32,820 bases of DNA from Discostella pseudostelligera. Taxonomy: Eukaryota > Bacillariophyta > Thalassiosirophyceae > Thalassiosirales > Thalassiosiraceae. Within the stretch, counting starts at the first letter, position 1; each line of letters opens with the position of its first letter. Location of the stretch: positions 1 through 32,820 of the forward strand of contig JALLBK010000452.1 of the NCBI GenBank assembly GCA_036940085.1. Direction: 5' to 3'. A program made the position numbers and the translations under genes. This document shows positions 1 to 9,992 of the stretch, piece by piece. The notes under the pieces were generated by a model. It did not search any database, had not been told where the DNA came from, and saw only the letters and a program-made list of their open reading frames with translations.

Positions 1-694
1 GGTGATGCGCCACACCGGAGTCCACAAGATGAGCCAAAAAGAGGAATTATGAGCTTGATAGTGTGCATCTTTCCGTCGCGTCGGGTAATTTACCCGTACC
101 CGTGCGTCTTTCCGTCGCGTGGGGTAATTTACCCGTACCCGTGCATCGTCTTTCCTTTGCGTTCCGTCGTCAGTCAAGTGCCAGGTGGAGACTACAGTGG
201 CGAACCGATATTCTGGCAGGAGCATTCAGCATGCCGAAGATCTCATTGCCAAATCTATCGATGATCTCATTGCCGCTGCAATCGTCGAGCTGCCAACCCC
301 TTTGCCCTCTCTGCTTCCCTCTCTAGTAATAGTACTAAAAATCCCCCAAACCCATGAAGGATGCCACAGAGGAACATGACGAGGGTCGTCGAGTGATCAA
401 GCTATCACTTCATCGACTTGCTAGGGGCAACAAGATATTGGTCTCAGCGACACTCCCCTGAGGTAAATGCAAATACTGAAAGAATCGATTGAGATCAAAA
501 AGTATTCAATAAAGGTTTAATTACATTATGGGATGTTCATCGGAATAGTATCACGTAAAAAGATGAGTGCATCTTCGAAAATTCACTAAGTACAACTTCT
601 CTTCGGTGGCGTGGGTGACGACCGTGCAACAAAATAGGATCGATGAGTATGACCACCTAAAACATGCAGAATTCAGCACACAATACCTTCACTA
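1..694. other. Left-edge region without a recognisable gene
   Basis: No open frame here resembles a known family or joins into a convincing spliced gene. The frames present are under 90 codons and overlap each other. A 39-bp tandem repeat lies at 63-140. The part nearest 694 is probably the 3' untranslated and terminator region of the SPFH gene, which ends at 695 on the minus strand. The 3' end of a gene lying further left cannot be excluded. Confidence 0.5.
63..140. repeat. Two-copy 39-bp tandem repeat with internal hairpin
   Basis: Copy 1 (63-101) and copy 2 (102-140) are nearly identical and directly adjacent; a degenerate start of a third copy follows from 141. Each copy contains CGGGTA-ATT-TACCCG or a one-base variant, a 6-bp inverted repeat with a 3-nt loop, followed by another TACCC. 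Function is unknown. Confidence 0.85.
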
Positions 695-1822
695 TCACGC
701 CAGCAAATCACTCTTCTCCTCAACAGATTTCACCAAATTTTCCTTGATATTACTCATGAAGCCCGCACTAATCTGAGAATGCAATTGGGCCACAGTAGCA
801 GGATCATGTTCCAAGATAAGACTATTCGCGCCGACACTCGACAACGTATCAAAATACTGGCTCAATAACAAGATATCCATAACATCCTTGGGCGTCGCAC
901 CATCGACTTCTCCGCTAAACTCCGACACTGACTGTTGCAATCCCTGCATAATTGCCTTGCGCTGTCGAGCTACGCCCAACCCCGAGAGATATCGTGCCTC
1001 TGCTTCAGCCTCGGCAGCCTTCACCTGTTTGATTTTCTCCGATTCGGCCTGGTGGGATGCCGCCTCCTTGAGTCTTTTGGCTGCATTAATCTCATTCATA
1101 GACTGCTTCACCTTTAGATCGGGGGACATGTCAGTAACGAGGGTGTTCACTATGCTGTAACCATAATCCTTCATGACCCGCTGCAGCTGGTCCAATACAG
1201 CTTGGGCAATATCATCCTTCGATTCAAATGCCTGATCAAGTTCCATGCGAGGAATTGTACTACGCACGACATCGAACACATATGCCTGGATTTGACTTGC
1301 CGGACTGGTAAGGCGGTACCAAGCGTCGTACGCCGACTCGGTCACTACCCTGTACTGAACAGCCACGGCCACCTGAACGAATACATTATCCTTTGTCTTG
1401 GTCTCACAGCGGACGTCGAGCTGCTGAACGCGAAGGGATAATCGGCCGGCCACGGATTGCAATGGCCAGCAGATGCAGCTTGGCCCCTCACCGATGAGCC
1501 GTTTGAATTGGCCTGGATAGAGTGAGAAAGAGAAAGAGGAAGGGAGATGAGAGCGCAAACAAATTAATACAATATTTGATTATTCGAGCAAGAAGCGATT
1601 GGACGCGAAGGCTTATATGCGAAAGAACCAAACTCGGCGCCACGGCCGAATATGCGGCGGCGGCGGCGGTGGGGGTGGGGGTTTCGAATTGTCGACGGCC
1701 GACGACCACACCGCGCGACGCACACCAAAAATAGAACGCGCACCTAAATCTTCAACAATGCCCACCTCCTTCTCATGAATGCATTGGAGACAACAACATC
1801 CGCTCCAGTTTGAATGCGACAT
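695..1822 (-). CDS. SPFH/band-7 protein, HIR (hypersensitive-induced response) type
   Basis: Two exons, 1822-1744 and 1512-695, give 298 aa, close to the roughly 285 aa usual for HIR proteins. The 231-bp intron (1743-1513) has a GTGCGC donor and a CTATCCAG acceptor; splicing rebuilds GIVEDLG-QFKRLIGEG in frame. Exon 1 holds the Cys-rich N-terminus (CCCLQC). Exon 2 contains the hallmark LSLRVQQLDVRCETKTKDNV, the band-7 core, an Ala/Glu-rich helix, and the terminal DVMDILLLSQYFDTL segment. Family members are membrane-associated scaffolds that oligomerise in plasma-membrane microdomains. The start at 1822 is chosen because the HIR homology begins soon after it; an in-frame ATG at 1921 would add 33 residues unlike the family. 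The gene is divergent from HAT1 across 382 bp. Confidence 0.9.
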
Positions 1823-2204
1823 GATTCTATTGAATGAACGAGCAATGATTCGGCGTAGGCGTCTGCTTGGATTGGATTTTGGATTTGGGGTTTGGGGGAG
1901 TTCGGAATTCTCTGCGTGCACGACGCACTCGAAGATTTTGCGCGCGCTCTTCGAAAAGGTTTGAACAAATTTAGATTTGTGTTTTCAAAGATTTGAAATG
2001 AATTTCTGTGACGTTGTTCAAATGAAAAAAAAACCAGAAATCAATTTCGGAACAACGAACTCAAAAGAAGAAATCAGCGATCATTCGAATTGATTCCTGC
2101 AGATTCCTACACACAGGGCGACATGTTAGCGACATCATGCGAAGGTCGGAGCTGCCGCCACCACCAAACCAAGGAAGACAGGCCAAAGAACAAAGAAATG
2201 AACC
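1823..2204. promoter_or_regulatory. Shared divergent promoter region, SPFH gene / HAT1
   Basis: This 382-bp gap separates the two opposing start codons, so both promoters must lie in it. It is A/T-rich between about 1960 and 2060. No TATA box or element from elsewhere in the window was clearly seen. Assignment rests on gene orientation alone. Confidence 0.5.
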
Positions 2205-4615
2205 ATGAAGACCATGAACTCCGCCGCCGATCGACCACGTCGCGGCAAACGCGATCAGAGGATAATTCGACACGATGATCCATACCCTGTTAACCCCGAT
2301 CATGATTTATCCCATTTCCATCGTTCATGCGCACTGCAACATCGACCACGATGGGGCAAAAATCTCGAACCCAACTCCAACTCCGGCGGAAGACACATCA
2401 TCGACATCGACCAACACCATGGTCATCATCTCGCATTCGCATCGATTGACTCTACCAAACACTTTGAGAAAATTCAGAATGCCGGTGAATCATCGGCGGC
2501 AGCATGTATTGTTCTCGAGTTGCCCATGACGACGAAATCGATTCCAAAGAGGGGAGCTGCTGGTTATTCAGGTTTGGCATTATTCTCTGTCGACAATCGT
2601 AAGCGTCGAGATCCAGTGTCGATGAAAGAAGTTCAAAAATGGCGCAACACCACTAGTGGTTCATATTACCGTTTTAAGCCTGTATTTACCCACCAATTCT
2701 TTACGGATGAAAAAATACAAGGATATCGACCTACCGATGGTGCCATTGAGGAGGTGTCGCGCGCGGGGACTGGTGCTGTTGTTCATCCTTCATTTTCACA
2801 TCATGATATTGCTGGTCATACGTTATCGATTCAAGTGAGGCTTGCCCCAAGCTGTAGAAAGTGTTGTTTGATAGTGGAAATTGGTAATGTGGTGGAGCAA
2901 ATATCAAACGAACTTGACAACTCGAGTGAACAATGCCAACCAGAATTATTAGCGCCGACGACGAATTTTACGCATGTTGATCACTTTCAGGGTGGAGTAG
3001 TTTCTTGGGAAGGTGATGATGTAAGTTATGATGGCAAAAGTGTAGATTTCGAGCTAAAGGAAAATCATGGAGGGCGAAGGAAGCGAGTGAGATCTCACCA
3101 ACAGACCGTCCGTCAGACACGCCGACGTCAAAGAATTAGAGGAGATTTGATTGAGCTCGACAATAAGGATGATTGTGACGAGGATGAATTTGAGTTGAAA
3201 GGATGTCTTAGGGGTAGAAGTAGGCGAGGGAGGTTACCACCAAAGTCCATTTCCACTCGTCGTACTAGAAGAATGCGGCACGATAACATCGGAAGGTCTG
3301 AATTGATGCACACACCGAGACAGGTTACAAGACAAGTTACAGAAGTGTCCGACAATCCTTCATCTGATGAGGAAGTTGAATCCTACCGTTCTGACCGGAC
3401 CATTCGGTTTTGCCCTTCATCATCAAGGAACGTGACGAGAATGAAAGTTGGAGCGATAATTACTCAGCTCTCAGGTGGACTGCCCGAGGTTGCAGCCGTT
3501 CTTCTGAGGGATGCCAGTGTTGCTGATGAAAGTGTGGGATACAAAATCCTGTCTCCGAGTGTTAAATCAGTGGCAGATGTTGAAAACGATTATCTAGATC
3601 AACCGATTGGAGATACTATTCGTGAGTATTCTCGGAAGAAGCCGATCATGAATCCGAGCGTGAGCGGGGGTATTGCATGCTGTTCGCACATGAGTGGTCA
3701 TTCACGAAGATCAACCACGGGCGATTTCGTCCTTACAATAGCTGATATGAGGTCGGACAAAGATGCTTGCAAGTATCACGATGAAGTGGAAAAATTGTCG
3801 CAGTGGTTCATTGAAATAGCATCGCCTGTCAATGTGGGCATGAATGGTGGAGTCGAGGCTGATGGGTTCTGGCGAGTATTGTATTTGTTCGAGAAGCACT
3901 CTCAAGGTGGGGTATCAAAATTTTCTCTTGCCGGGTATATGACATTGTTTTTCAGAGATCATCAAATGATAGTATGTCAGGCAGTGTGCTTGCCTCCCTA
4001 CCAACGAAGCGGGCATGGAACCGAGATGCTCAGGACCGCGTACGAAGCCTGTGATGGTAGAGAGATTCATGTCGAGTCTCCAGCTCCTGCATTTGGTGAG
4101 GAATGGATTGATTATCTTATTTTGACAACTTTTCCGCGCACTCTCTCTCAACCCTGGCTTGTTTCCCAGTTGCCTTGCGAAATAGGATCGATTACGGTCT
4201 TGTGCGATCACTGATCGAACAAAAACGAGTCATCCCACGGAGATTTACTCAACCAACGCAGCTATTCAGCAGCACAGCCACACCCCTACCCGACGAGGTT
4301 CTGGTCAAGGTAGGATCGACCTTGCATATTACTGCCCACCAAGTAGAAATCGCATTCGATATTTGGAAGCTCCGTGAGCTTGAGAAGTCTATTCGAAGCA
4401 CTCTCAACAGTTCAGAATCAACCAAAATCGCAGATCAATCCATCTCTAACATGGAAGCAAACTACAAACGAGTCATGAAACGAACACTGCTGAAATCTCT
4501 TCGAGCCAACGTCGACGAATTTAATTTCGACTCCCTTACAAGAAGAGAACAAAGCAAAGTTCTCGAGAGCACCTTCAACAATGCAATTGCTCGTTACCGA
4601 GTTATTTACGGATGA
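2205..4615 (+). CDS. HAT1: Type B histone acetyltransferase HAT1 with a large internal insert
   Basis: Exons 2205-4095 and 4170-4615 give 778 aa, against about 320-420 aa in most relatives. The 74-bp intron (GTGAGG to TTTCCCAG) joins ...SPAPAF-VALRNRIDYG in frame; without splicing the frame stops at 4214. Residues about 154-230 resemble the HAT1 N-terminal domain (FTHQFFTDEKIQGY, VVHPSFSHHDIAGHTLSIQV). Residues about 507-630 are the GNAT domain: WFIEIA, FSLAGYMTLFF, and the acetyl-CoA loop Q600-R-S-G-H-G605. E624 sits where the family has its catalytic Glu. The C-terminal helical domain is encoded by exon 2. Known role of the family: acetylation of newly made histone H4 before chromatin assembly. 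Oddity: residues about 235-500 are mostly an insert rich in Arg/Lys and Asp/Glu. The first 150 residues are also unlike the family, so the true start may be further in. Confidence 0.88.
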
Positions 4616-4984
4616 GCGCTTTAACAGGCTTTGATGACTTTTCGGGTTAGGATTTAGCGTTAAGATAATCTTCTAATATCATTATTGTTGAATCATTGTA
4701 AACAAACGTTGATATCCGTTACGGCGTATCACACTCATGCAAAATCCACGTTGTATTAATCATCTGAAAATTGTTGACTTGTCGTATACTTCTATGTTCA
4801 CTCCAACAACCTCAATGTTTATCCCCCCCCGTTTGGGTTAAATCAAACACAATACCCCAAAAGAACCTATCATTTAATCACTTGCGCAACTGAAGAGACC
4901 CCTCCATGTCCTGAACACCCAATAACATATCTGATAGCAACGACTCTTCCCCGCAATCAATATCGAATGTCGTCCCAAGCATAT
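4616..4984. other. Convergent 3' intergenic region
   Basis: HAT1 (+) and the first cold-shock gene (-) both end here. The 369 bp are A/T-rich, with a short C-run near 4825. No gene or RNA was recognised; it presumably holds the two 3' untranslated regions. Confidence 0.6.
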
Positions 4985-5450
4985 CTACCAGTCCTCGAAG
5001 CCTTTGTTTGCGTTGGGAGGTGCACCTTGGACATCAGCACCATCCGGCCCCGTGACATCCATTGCCTTAGTCTTTCCATTCTTATCAACTTCGACTCTGA
5101 ATTCAACGCGTTCATTTTCAGCAAGCGAACGAAATCCAGAAACCTTGATACTCGTCTGATGAACGAAGACATCACCCGATTCGTCATCTGGGACGATGAA
5201 GCCGTATCCTTTTGCGGTGTCGAACCTGATTGATAAGATATTATGTGAGATATTGGGTTGCATTGAGAGTCAAATTCAAATTTGGTTAGACTTGAGTTCG
5301 TGAACATCTACATCACACTCACCACTTGACAGTTCCACTCTTTAGATCACCTCCCATGAAAAGAGGAGTAGCATGACGACCGACAATGGCAGGGGCGAAT
5401 CCGGAGGCGACAGCCAAAGCCGAAAGGAGTGTTATTGTTGCGAGCTTCAT
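4985..5450 (-). CDS. Plastid-targeted cold-shock-domain protein, copy 1
   Basis: Exons 5450-5323 (128 bp) and 5225-4985 give 122 aa. The 97-bp intron starts GTGAGT and ends ATCAATCAG; splicing restores [17 protein letters not shown], the start of a cold-shock domain. The RNA-binding motifs are KGYGFIV (RNP1) and VFVHQTS (RNP2). The N-terminus is a hydrophobic signal peptide followed by ASGFAP, an ASAFAP-type motif that in diatoms marks import into the secondary plastid; a transit-like stretch to GRHATPLFM follows. Cold-shock proteins bind single-stranded RNA or DNA and melt structure. The tail ([18 protein letters not shown]) is absent from the head-to-head paralogue at 5923. The start is fixed by the signal peptide and by the match to the paralogue. 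Confidence 0.93.
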
Positions 5451-5922
5451 GGTTGGCTTTTACTTTGACCGTGGAGTTTGCTACCGGCAAATTTTGTTGT
5501 TGAAGTGGTTCGGCTGCTGCGCGCGGCGGCTGTGTGGCCATGAAATGATGTTGTGCCTCCGCCGTCCGTCTCTCTGCATAAGCAAGAAATGCACCGATTT
5601 AGGAGTATTTATTTGGCGAACCTTCATAGGAACTTGATGTAAAAACTATCGCCAAACTAGCTCAATTTGTGTCTTTGACGCAGACGCACGCGAACCGGTG
5701 TCACAAAAAATCTATGCCACCGCAGCGCAGCAGAAGAAAAAAGAGATGAATGGCGGGCTTTGCTCGGACTCGTAGGCGGACGGCGGAAGAACGGAGCCCA
5801 TCAATACCAATACCTCACATCATTAACTCACAACATCCTCTCACATCGCAATCGGCAATCGGCAATCGGCATCGGCGGCTTCACCTCAGATTCACTCATC
5901 TCTCCGCACCGCACAGCCAACC
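5451..5922. promoter_or_regulatory. Shared divergent promoter of the two cold-shock genes
   Basis: The 472 bp between opposing start codons must carry both promoters. Three tandem AATCGGC heptamers occur at 5850-5870, about 53 bp upstream of the plus-strand ATG. Whether the two genes are co-regulated is inference from orientation. Confidence 0.55.
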
Positions 5923-6358
5923 ATGAAGCTCGCAGCAATAACACTTCTTTCGACTTTGGCTGTTGCCGCCGGATTTGCCCCTGGCATCGTCGGTCGACAT
6001 GCCAATCCTCTTTTTATGAGCGATGATACGAAGATGGGCACGGTCAAGTGGTAGGTGTTGTGATTAGTTGTGATAATAATGATTGTACCACAGAACTCAA
6101 TGCATGCCAAACAGTCTCTATTCTTCCTAATATCTCATACAACATCTTTCCAATCATTTCATCCTCAGGTTCGATAGCACAAAGGGGTTCGGTTTCATCG
6201 TACCCGATGACGAATCGGGTGATGTCTTTGTTCATCAGACAAGTATCAATGTCGAGGGATTCCGTTCACTGGAGGAAAATGCACGTGTGGAATTTAGAGT
6301 CGAGACGGACAAGAATGGAAAGACGAAGGCAATGGATGTAACACCATCGTCTGGATAA
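5923..6358 (+). CDS. Plastid-targeted cold-shock-domain protein, copy 2
   Basis: Exons 5923-6050 (128 bp) and 6169-6358 give 105 aa. The 118-bp intron (GTAGGT to ATCCTCAG) interrupts the same Trp codon as in copy 1. The N-terminus [20 protein letters not shown] is a signal peptide plus ASAFAP-like motif, indicating the plastid. The domain follows as [16 protein letters not shown] with RNP2 VFVHQTS, then ends soon after KAMDVTP. The two copies are about 80% identical over the domain. Exon 1 length, intron phase and a related intron tail (AATATCTCA...) are shared, so they arose by an inverted duplication. Copy 2 lacks the Gly/Pro/Asn-rich tail of copy 1. Likely role: RNA chaperone in the plastid. 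Confidence 0.93.
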
Positions 6359-6819
6359 ATTTACACACTGCAAAAATCATCAACCATCAAAACAATGGCG
6401 CCCAAATAACTCTAATTCCATTGTTATTCCGTTATGTGGGCTGAATCCTATTCGCCTCGAGTGTTATGCTAATTTCTAATGAACGAGGGGGCGGGCTGAT
6501 TAAATGCATTCAACCAAACTGAAGGTGAAGATAATCGGCCTCATCACACCGACTCATGTCACACTTTCGACGTGGTGGCAGAAAGGGTATTGTTGTACGT
6601 CGGTTCACCGACAAACATCGAAGGGAATAGGAGTACCTTCACATTAGATTTACAGCGCGGAACGGCTTTGGGCACTGTTGTTACGCGCTTGTGCGTTCAT
6701 TTCAAATTTAAAATGAAATGTGGATTACATGAACAGAAACAGAGAAGCGAATGGTTCAGTACTTGCCGGCAGTCAGGACAACTTAGTGTTTGTTGATTCA
6801 CCATCCCAAAATCGCATCC
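6359..6819. other. Intergenic region upstream of IFT38
   Basis: This 461-bp gap lies between two plus-strand genes. It contains one small hairpin-forming stretch near 6698-6720 (CATTTCA...TGAAATG). No gene was recognised. It should hold the cold-shock 3' end and the IFT38 promoter. Confidence 0.5.
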
Positions 6820-8185
6820 ATGTCAGATCAATCTTTGAAGCGTGAGTTCCTTTAAATCTTCATTATTAGCATGCTGGTTCAGATGCCGACAAGCCGTCTG
6901 CACACTACTTTCTACACAGAGCTCGCCGGTCTGTTGACACGCCTGAAGTGTCCTCTGTCGATACCTGCCGACAGCTTCCAATCTCCCAATAATTTCGAGT
7001 TGATGTCTAGCATATTATGCTGGCTTGTTCAGATGTTGGATCCAACGATTCCTATCCAGACTAAAATAGGATCGGAAGACGATAGGTCGAAACTTTTGAA
7101 TAGCATTGCGTCGGAGCTGTCCACACGGTTTGATATCTGCGTAGACATGAGCAACCTTTATGCGGCAGATGATCGTGCAGTGAAGGAGCTTGTAAAGGTC
7201 GCCAGTATCATCGACAAAGCATTGCAATTGGCCGATGAACCGTCAACTTCGTTTGAGGACGAGATCCAGGTCGAGAAGACGATCGAAGCTACCAAACGGG
7301 CGAGATTATTAGTTGAAGAAATCACAGCGGTTTGCTCCAGGCTGAACAACCTGTTCGAGAATGAATGCGAAGACGGTAACGATAGGACAAAAGCATTGCG
7401 GTTCTTGAACTCCGTTATACGAAACAATGCTTCTGCGCGAGATCATTGCCATGCGACCATCTCCCGCAACGTAGACACGACAAACTCAGCAAAAGAACGG
7501 CTTGATAAGCAATGCAAGATATTGATATCTAACCAACATGGCATGGAAGAAAAGATACAGAAGAAGTCAATTGACTTAGAACGTACCTCAAAGCGATTGG
7601 AGAGTCTCAAGCACGTTCGGCCAGCTTACATGGATGAGTACGAGAAGCTGGAAAAAGATCTCGAGGTTGAATACGAACGATATGTTGTGCGTTTGAGGAA
7701 TAAGGATTATCTAGCTGGAGAGCTATCATCCTTCAATCAGGCGGCGATTGAGAAGCGGAACAAGTTCGAGCGCTCTCGGAAACGAATGCAGCAGCAATTT
7801 CGAGAGGATGAGCTCAGGGTACTTGATGGGCGCAAAGATTCTGAGATAACTTCAATGTAAGTGTTGCCGACTGACGACGTGTTGGACTTGTTTACTTACC
7901 AATTCTTCATAAACATTTGACATCGATCACTGTTGCAGACATGATGAATCACCTAGGCCAATCAATTCTAAGTTCTCTGATGAAAGTATCCAAGTAGGAA
8001 GCGATATGCCGGGACATTCTAATTCAAGCAGTGCAACTCCTAAGGAAAGCAGTTCTCGTACTACCACTAACAGCGACGGCTCACCGTCAGAACCCTCAAG
8101 TGGAGACGAGATTTCTTTCGATGGCAGTGAGATGACCGGCTCGCTGCCGCCCGACGATGATGGTGATAGTGACTCTAATTTTTAA
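6820..8185 (+). CDS. IFT38: Intraflagellar transport protein IFT38 / CLUAP1
   Basis: Three exons (6820-6841, 6920-7856, 7939-8185) give 401 aa; human CLUAP1 has 413. Intron 1 (78 bp, GTGAGT...TACACAG) joins a tiny first exon so the protein opens MSDQSLK-QLAGLLTRLKCP, matching the CLUAP1 start. Intron 2 (82 bp, GTAAGT...GTTGCAG) opens the acidic/Ser tail that ends DGDSDSNF. Recognisable blocks are LMSSILCWLVQMLDP, the calponin-homology-like N-terminal domain, LYAADDRAVKELVKV, then a long coiled coil with LERTSKRLESLKHVRPAYMD, a family signature. IFT38 belongs to the IFT-B complex that carries cargo to the tip of cilia. In a diatom the only flagellated stage is centric sperm, so expression may be limited to spermatogenesis (inference). 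The gene converges on SEC62 with a 66-bp gap. Confidence 0.93.
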
Positions 8186-8251
8186 TGGAACCAACTTAAT
8201 ACGAAGAATTATTATGCCTGACATAATACCACTTACAGATTTCAATAATGT

Positions 8252-9734
8252 TTACTCTTCGTCACTCTCAGCTTCATCCTCGTCTTCAACGAGGCTATTC
8301 AACAAGGCCTCCGCGGCCTCCTCTTCTGACAGCTCCTTCTCTTCTTCATCCTCAGAGTCAAGTTTTTTCAACAGATCTTCGAGCGAGGGCATCTTTGGTT
8401 TGTCAATATTCTCCTTGTCCTTCTGAGAAACATCCGACAGCAATGTCCCCGCGTACAAGTCTTTGATGAAATCTCCTTGCCCTTTCACAAAACCATCAAA
8501 CTCAGAAGGCTGGGTAACCGCCCAGTAGCAGAAGGAGAAGAAAGCGACAAAGACTCCAACTCTGTACATTAACTGTCCCTCCTTAGTCCTTTCGATGGAT
8601 ATTACAGGCACAAATGATTCGCAGAAGCCAAGTTGTTCGTCGAAGAGATTTGGTAAGACCCAACATTCGTATCCGATTATCCACACAAACAGGAATATCA
8701 ATGCCCGAAAGGTGATGAGGAAAAAGATGAAAATTAGAAGTGACACGGACATATACCATACGAAGACTTTGAGGAAGTTGGGCCAGATGGGGAAGCATGT
8801 GCAGCAGAGGAAGCCGATGATAAGGCATGTCGTCATGAGATGGCTAAATTTTTTGTTCCCCTCATATATCCAAGTGAAGTACGCTGATTCATCAAAGTCA
8901 CGAACCCGGGATACCTATGTTGGACCATTATAAAGGGGAAAATTCGAAAGGTGAGTTACGAAGACATAGAGTTGCGTAGAGTCGACCTTCCGAAGAGATG
9001 TCGTAGATCAAGATCCTCCCAGAGCGGCAACTTAACCCCGGAGCCGAAGGCTCCAAGATCAATTACTTCCAAACAAGAGGGTTCTCTTAACATTCAATAT
9101 AGGCAACAAGTAGCACCAAAGTGGACATCGAAAAGGTCCCATCGGCGACTCTAAAAAGTGTTGCCATGTCTCCCACCCAAACAAACGATCAATTGCAGAA
9201 ACCCAACCAGTTTCTTACCTCCAGCTCCCCCTTCGCCACTTTCTCAGATCGATGCATAAACTGTCTACTACACAGATTCTTGCAGACGGCAATAACTTCC
9301 GATCGGGATTTGAATTTGGGTAAATCCTTGGGCCATTTGGTGCCCTTCTTCGGTTCGACCATGAAATTGACAAGCTTCTCCCCTGCATTATTATATTTGC
9401 GTAGAGTGAAACGGATGGAACGATGCAGGCAGACACAGAAGCAGTATAGAAAGGTGAGCACAAGATTTTGGTGGAAGAAAAATTATATCACAACATTATT
9501 TCAATATCGTCCAAGATAGATAAGATTCATCTGATGCGATGATCCATGCCAATAAGTACGCTGCAACAGGCCGTAACGCCAAAACGCACCTTTGATGTAG
9601 TACACCCGCTTATCCATCTCGATTGCCTCGCGGACCGGCGGCCCCTCCGAACTCCGGAGAAAATCACATAGCTTCATCAAGTGCTTCTCATCTTCGTAGA
9701 AGTCTTTGGCGCTGGTGTCTTTATCGGACGCCAT
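8252..9734 (-). CDS. SEC62: Protein translocation protein SEC62
   Basis: Three exons (9734-9590, 9382-9219, 8914-8252) give 323 aa. Intron 1 (207 bp, GTGCGT...AATGCAG) joins VYYIKG-EKLVNFMVEP; intron 2 (304 bp, GTAAGA...AACATAG) joins KGELE-VSRVRDFDES. The N-terminal cytosolic domain includes DEKHLMKLCDFLRSSEGPPV and EVIAVCKNLCSRQFMHRSEKV. Then comes YFTWIYEG before two or more transmembrane segments (CLIIGFLCCTCFPIW; YMSVSLLIFIFFLITFRALIFLFVWIIG) and the family motif WVLPNL. The tail is highly acidic. SEC62 works with SEC61/SEC63 at the ER membrane in post-translational import. Start: ATG in good context (ACCATGG) directly before the conserved domain. Intron 2 is long for this window, so a small linker exon could have been missed. 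Confidence 0.88.
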
Positions 9735-9992
9735 GGTGATGATGGTGATGGAAGAGGGGAGCACTGGCAATGATGGTGCTGACGATTGCTGAAATGAAAT
9801 AATGGGCGATGGCGGCGGAGAGGCTGGAGAGCCACTGTGGCGCACGTCCACGTGGCAGCACCATTGCGCACCGCTCGGTGACTATTGGTCTGTCTGTCGA
9901 ATGTCATGTCATTGCATTTTGCATTAGGGCTACGGGCTGCTCGAAGATTGATGCTGGACAGAGGACAAGGAAGTAACCAATCAGGCAACCTT

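Noticed and set aside
185..379. Small frame with helical-looking sequence (AEDLIAKSIDDLIAAAIVELP)
   Set aside because: It has no ATG at its start, resembles no family, and overlaps other random frames; not enough to call a gene or exon.
4175..4214. HAT1 split into two genes or frameshifted at about 4200
   Set aside because: A 74-bp GT-AG intron (4096-4169) joins the frames in phase and rebuilds conserved family sequence, so no frameshift is needed.
8915..9218. An extra SEC62 exon inside the 304-bp intron 2
   Set aside because: Open stretches exist but none has matching phase with good splice sites on both sides, and direct splicing already gives a sensible protein.
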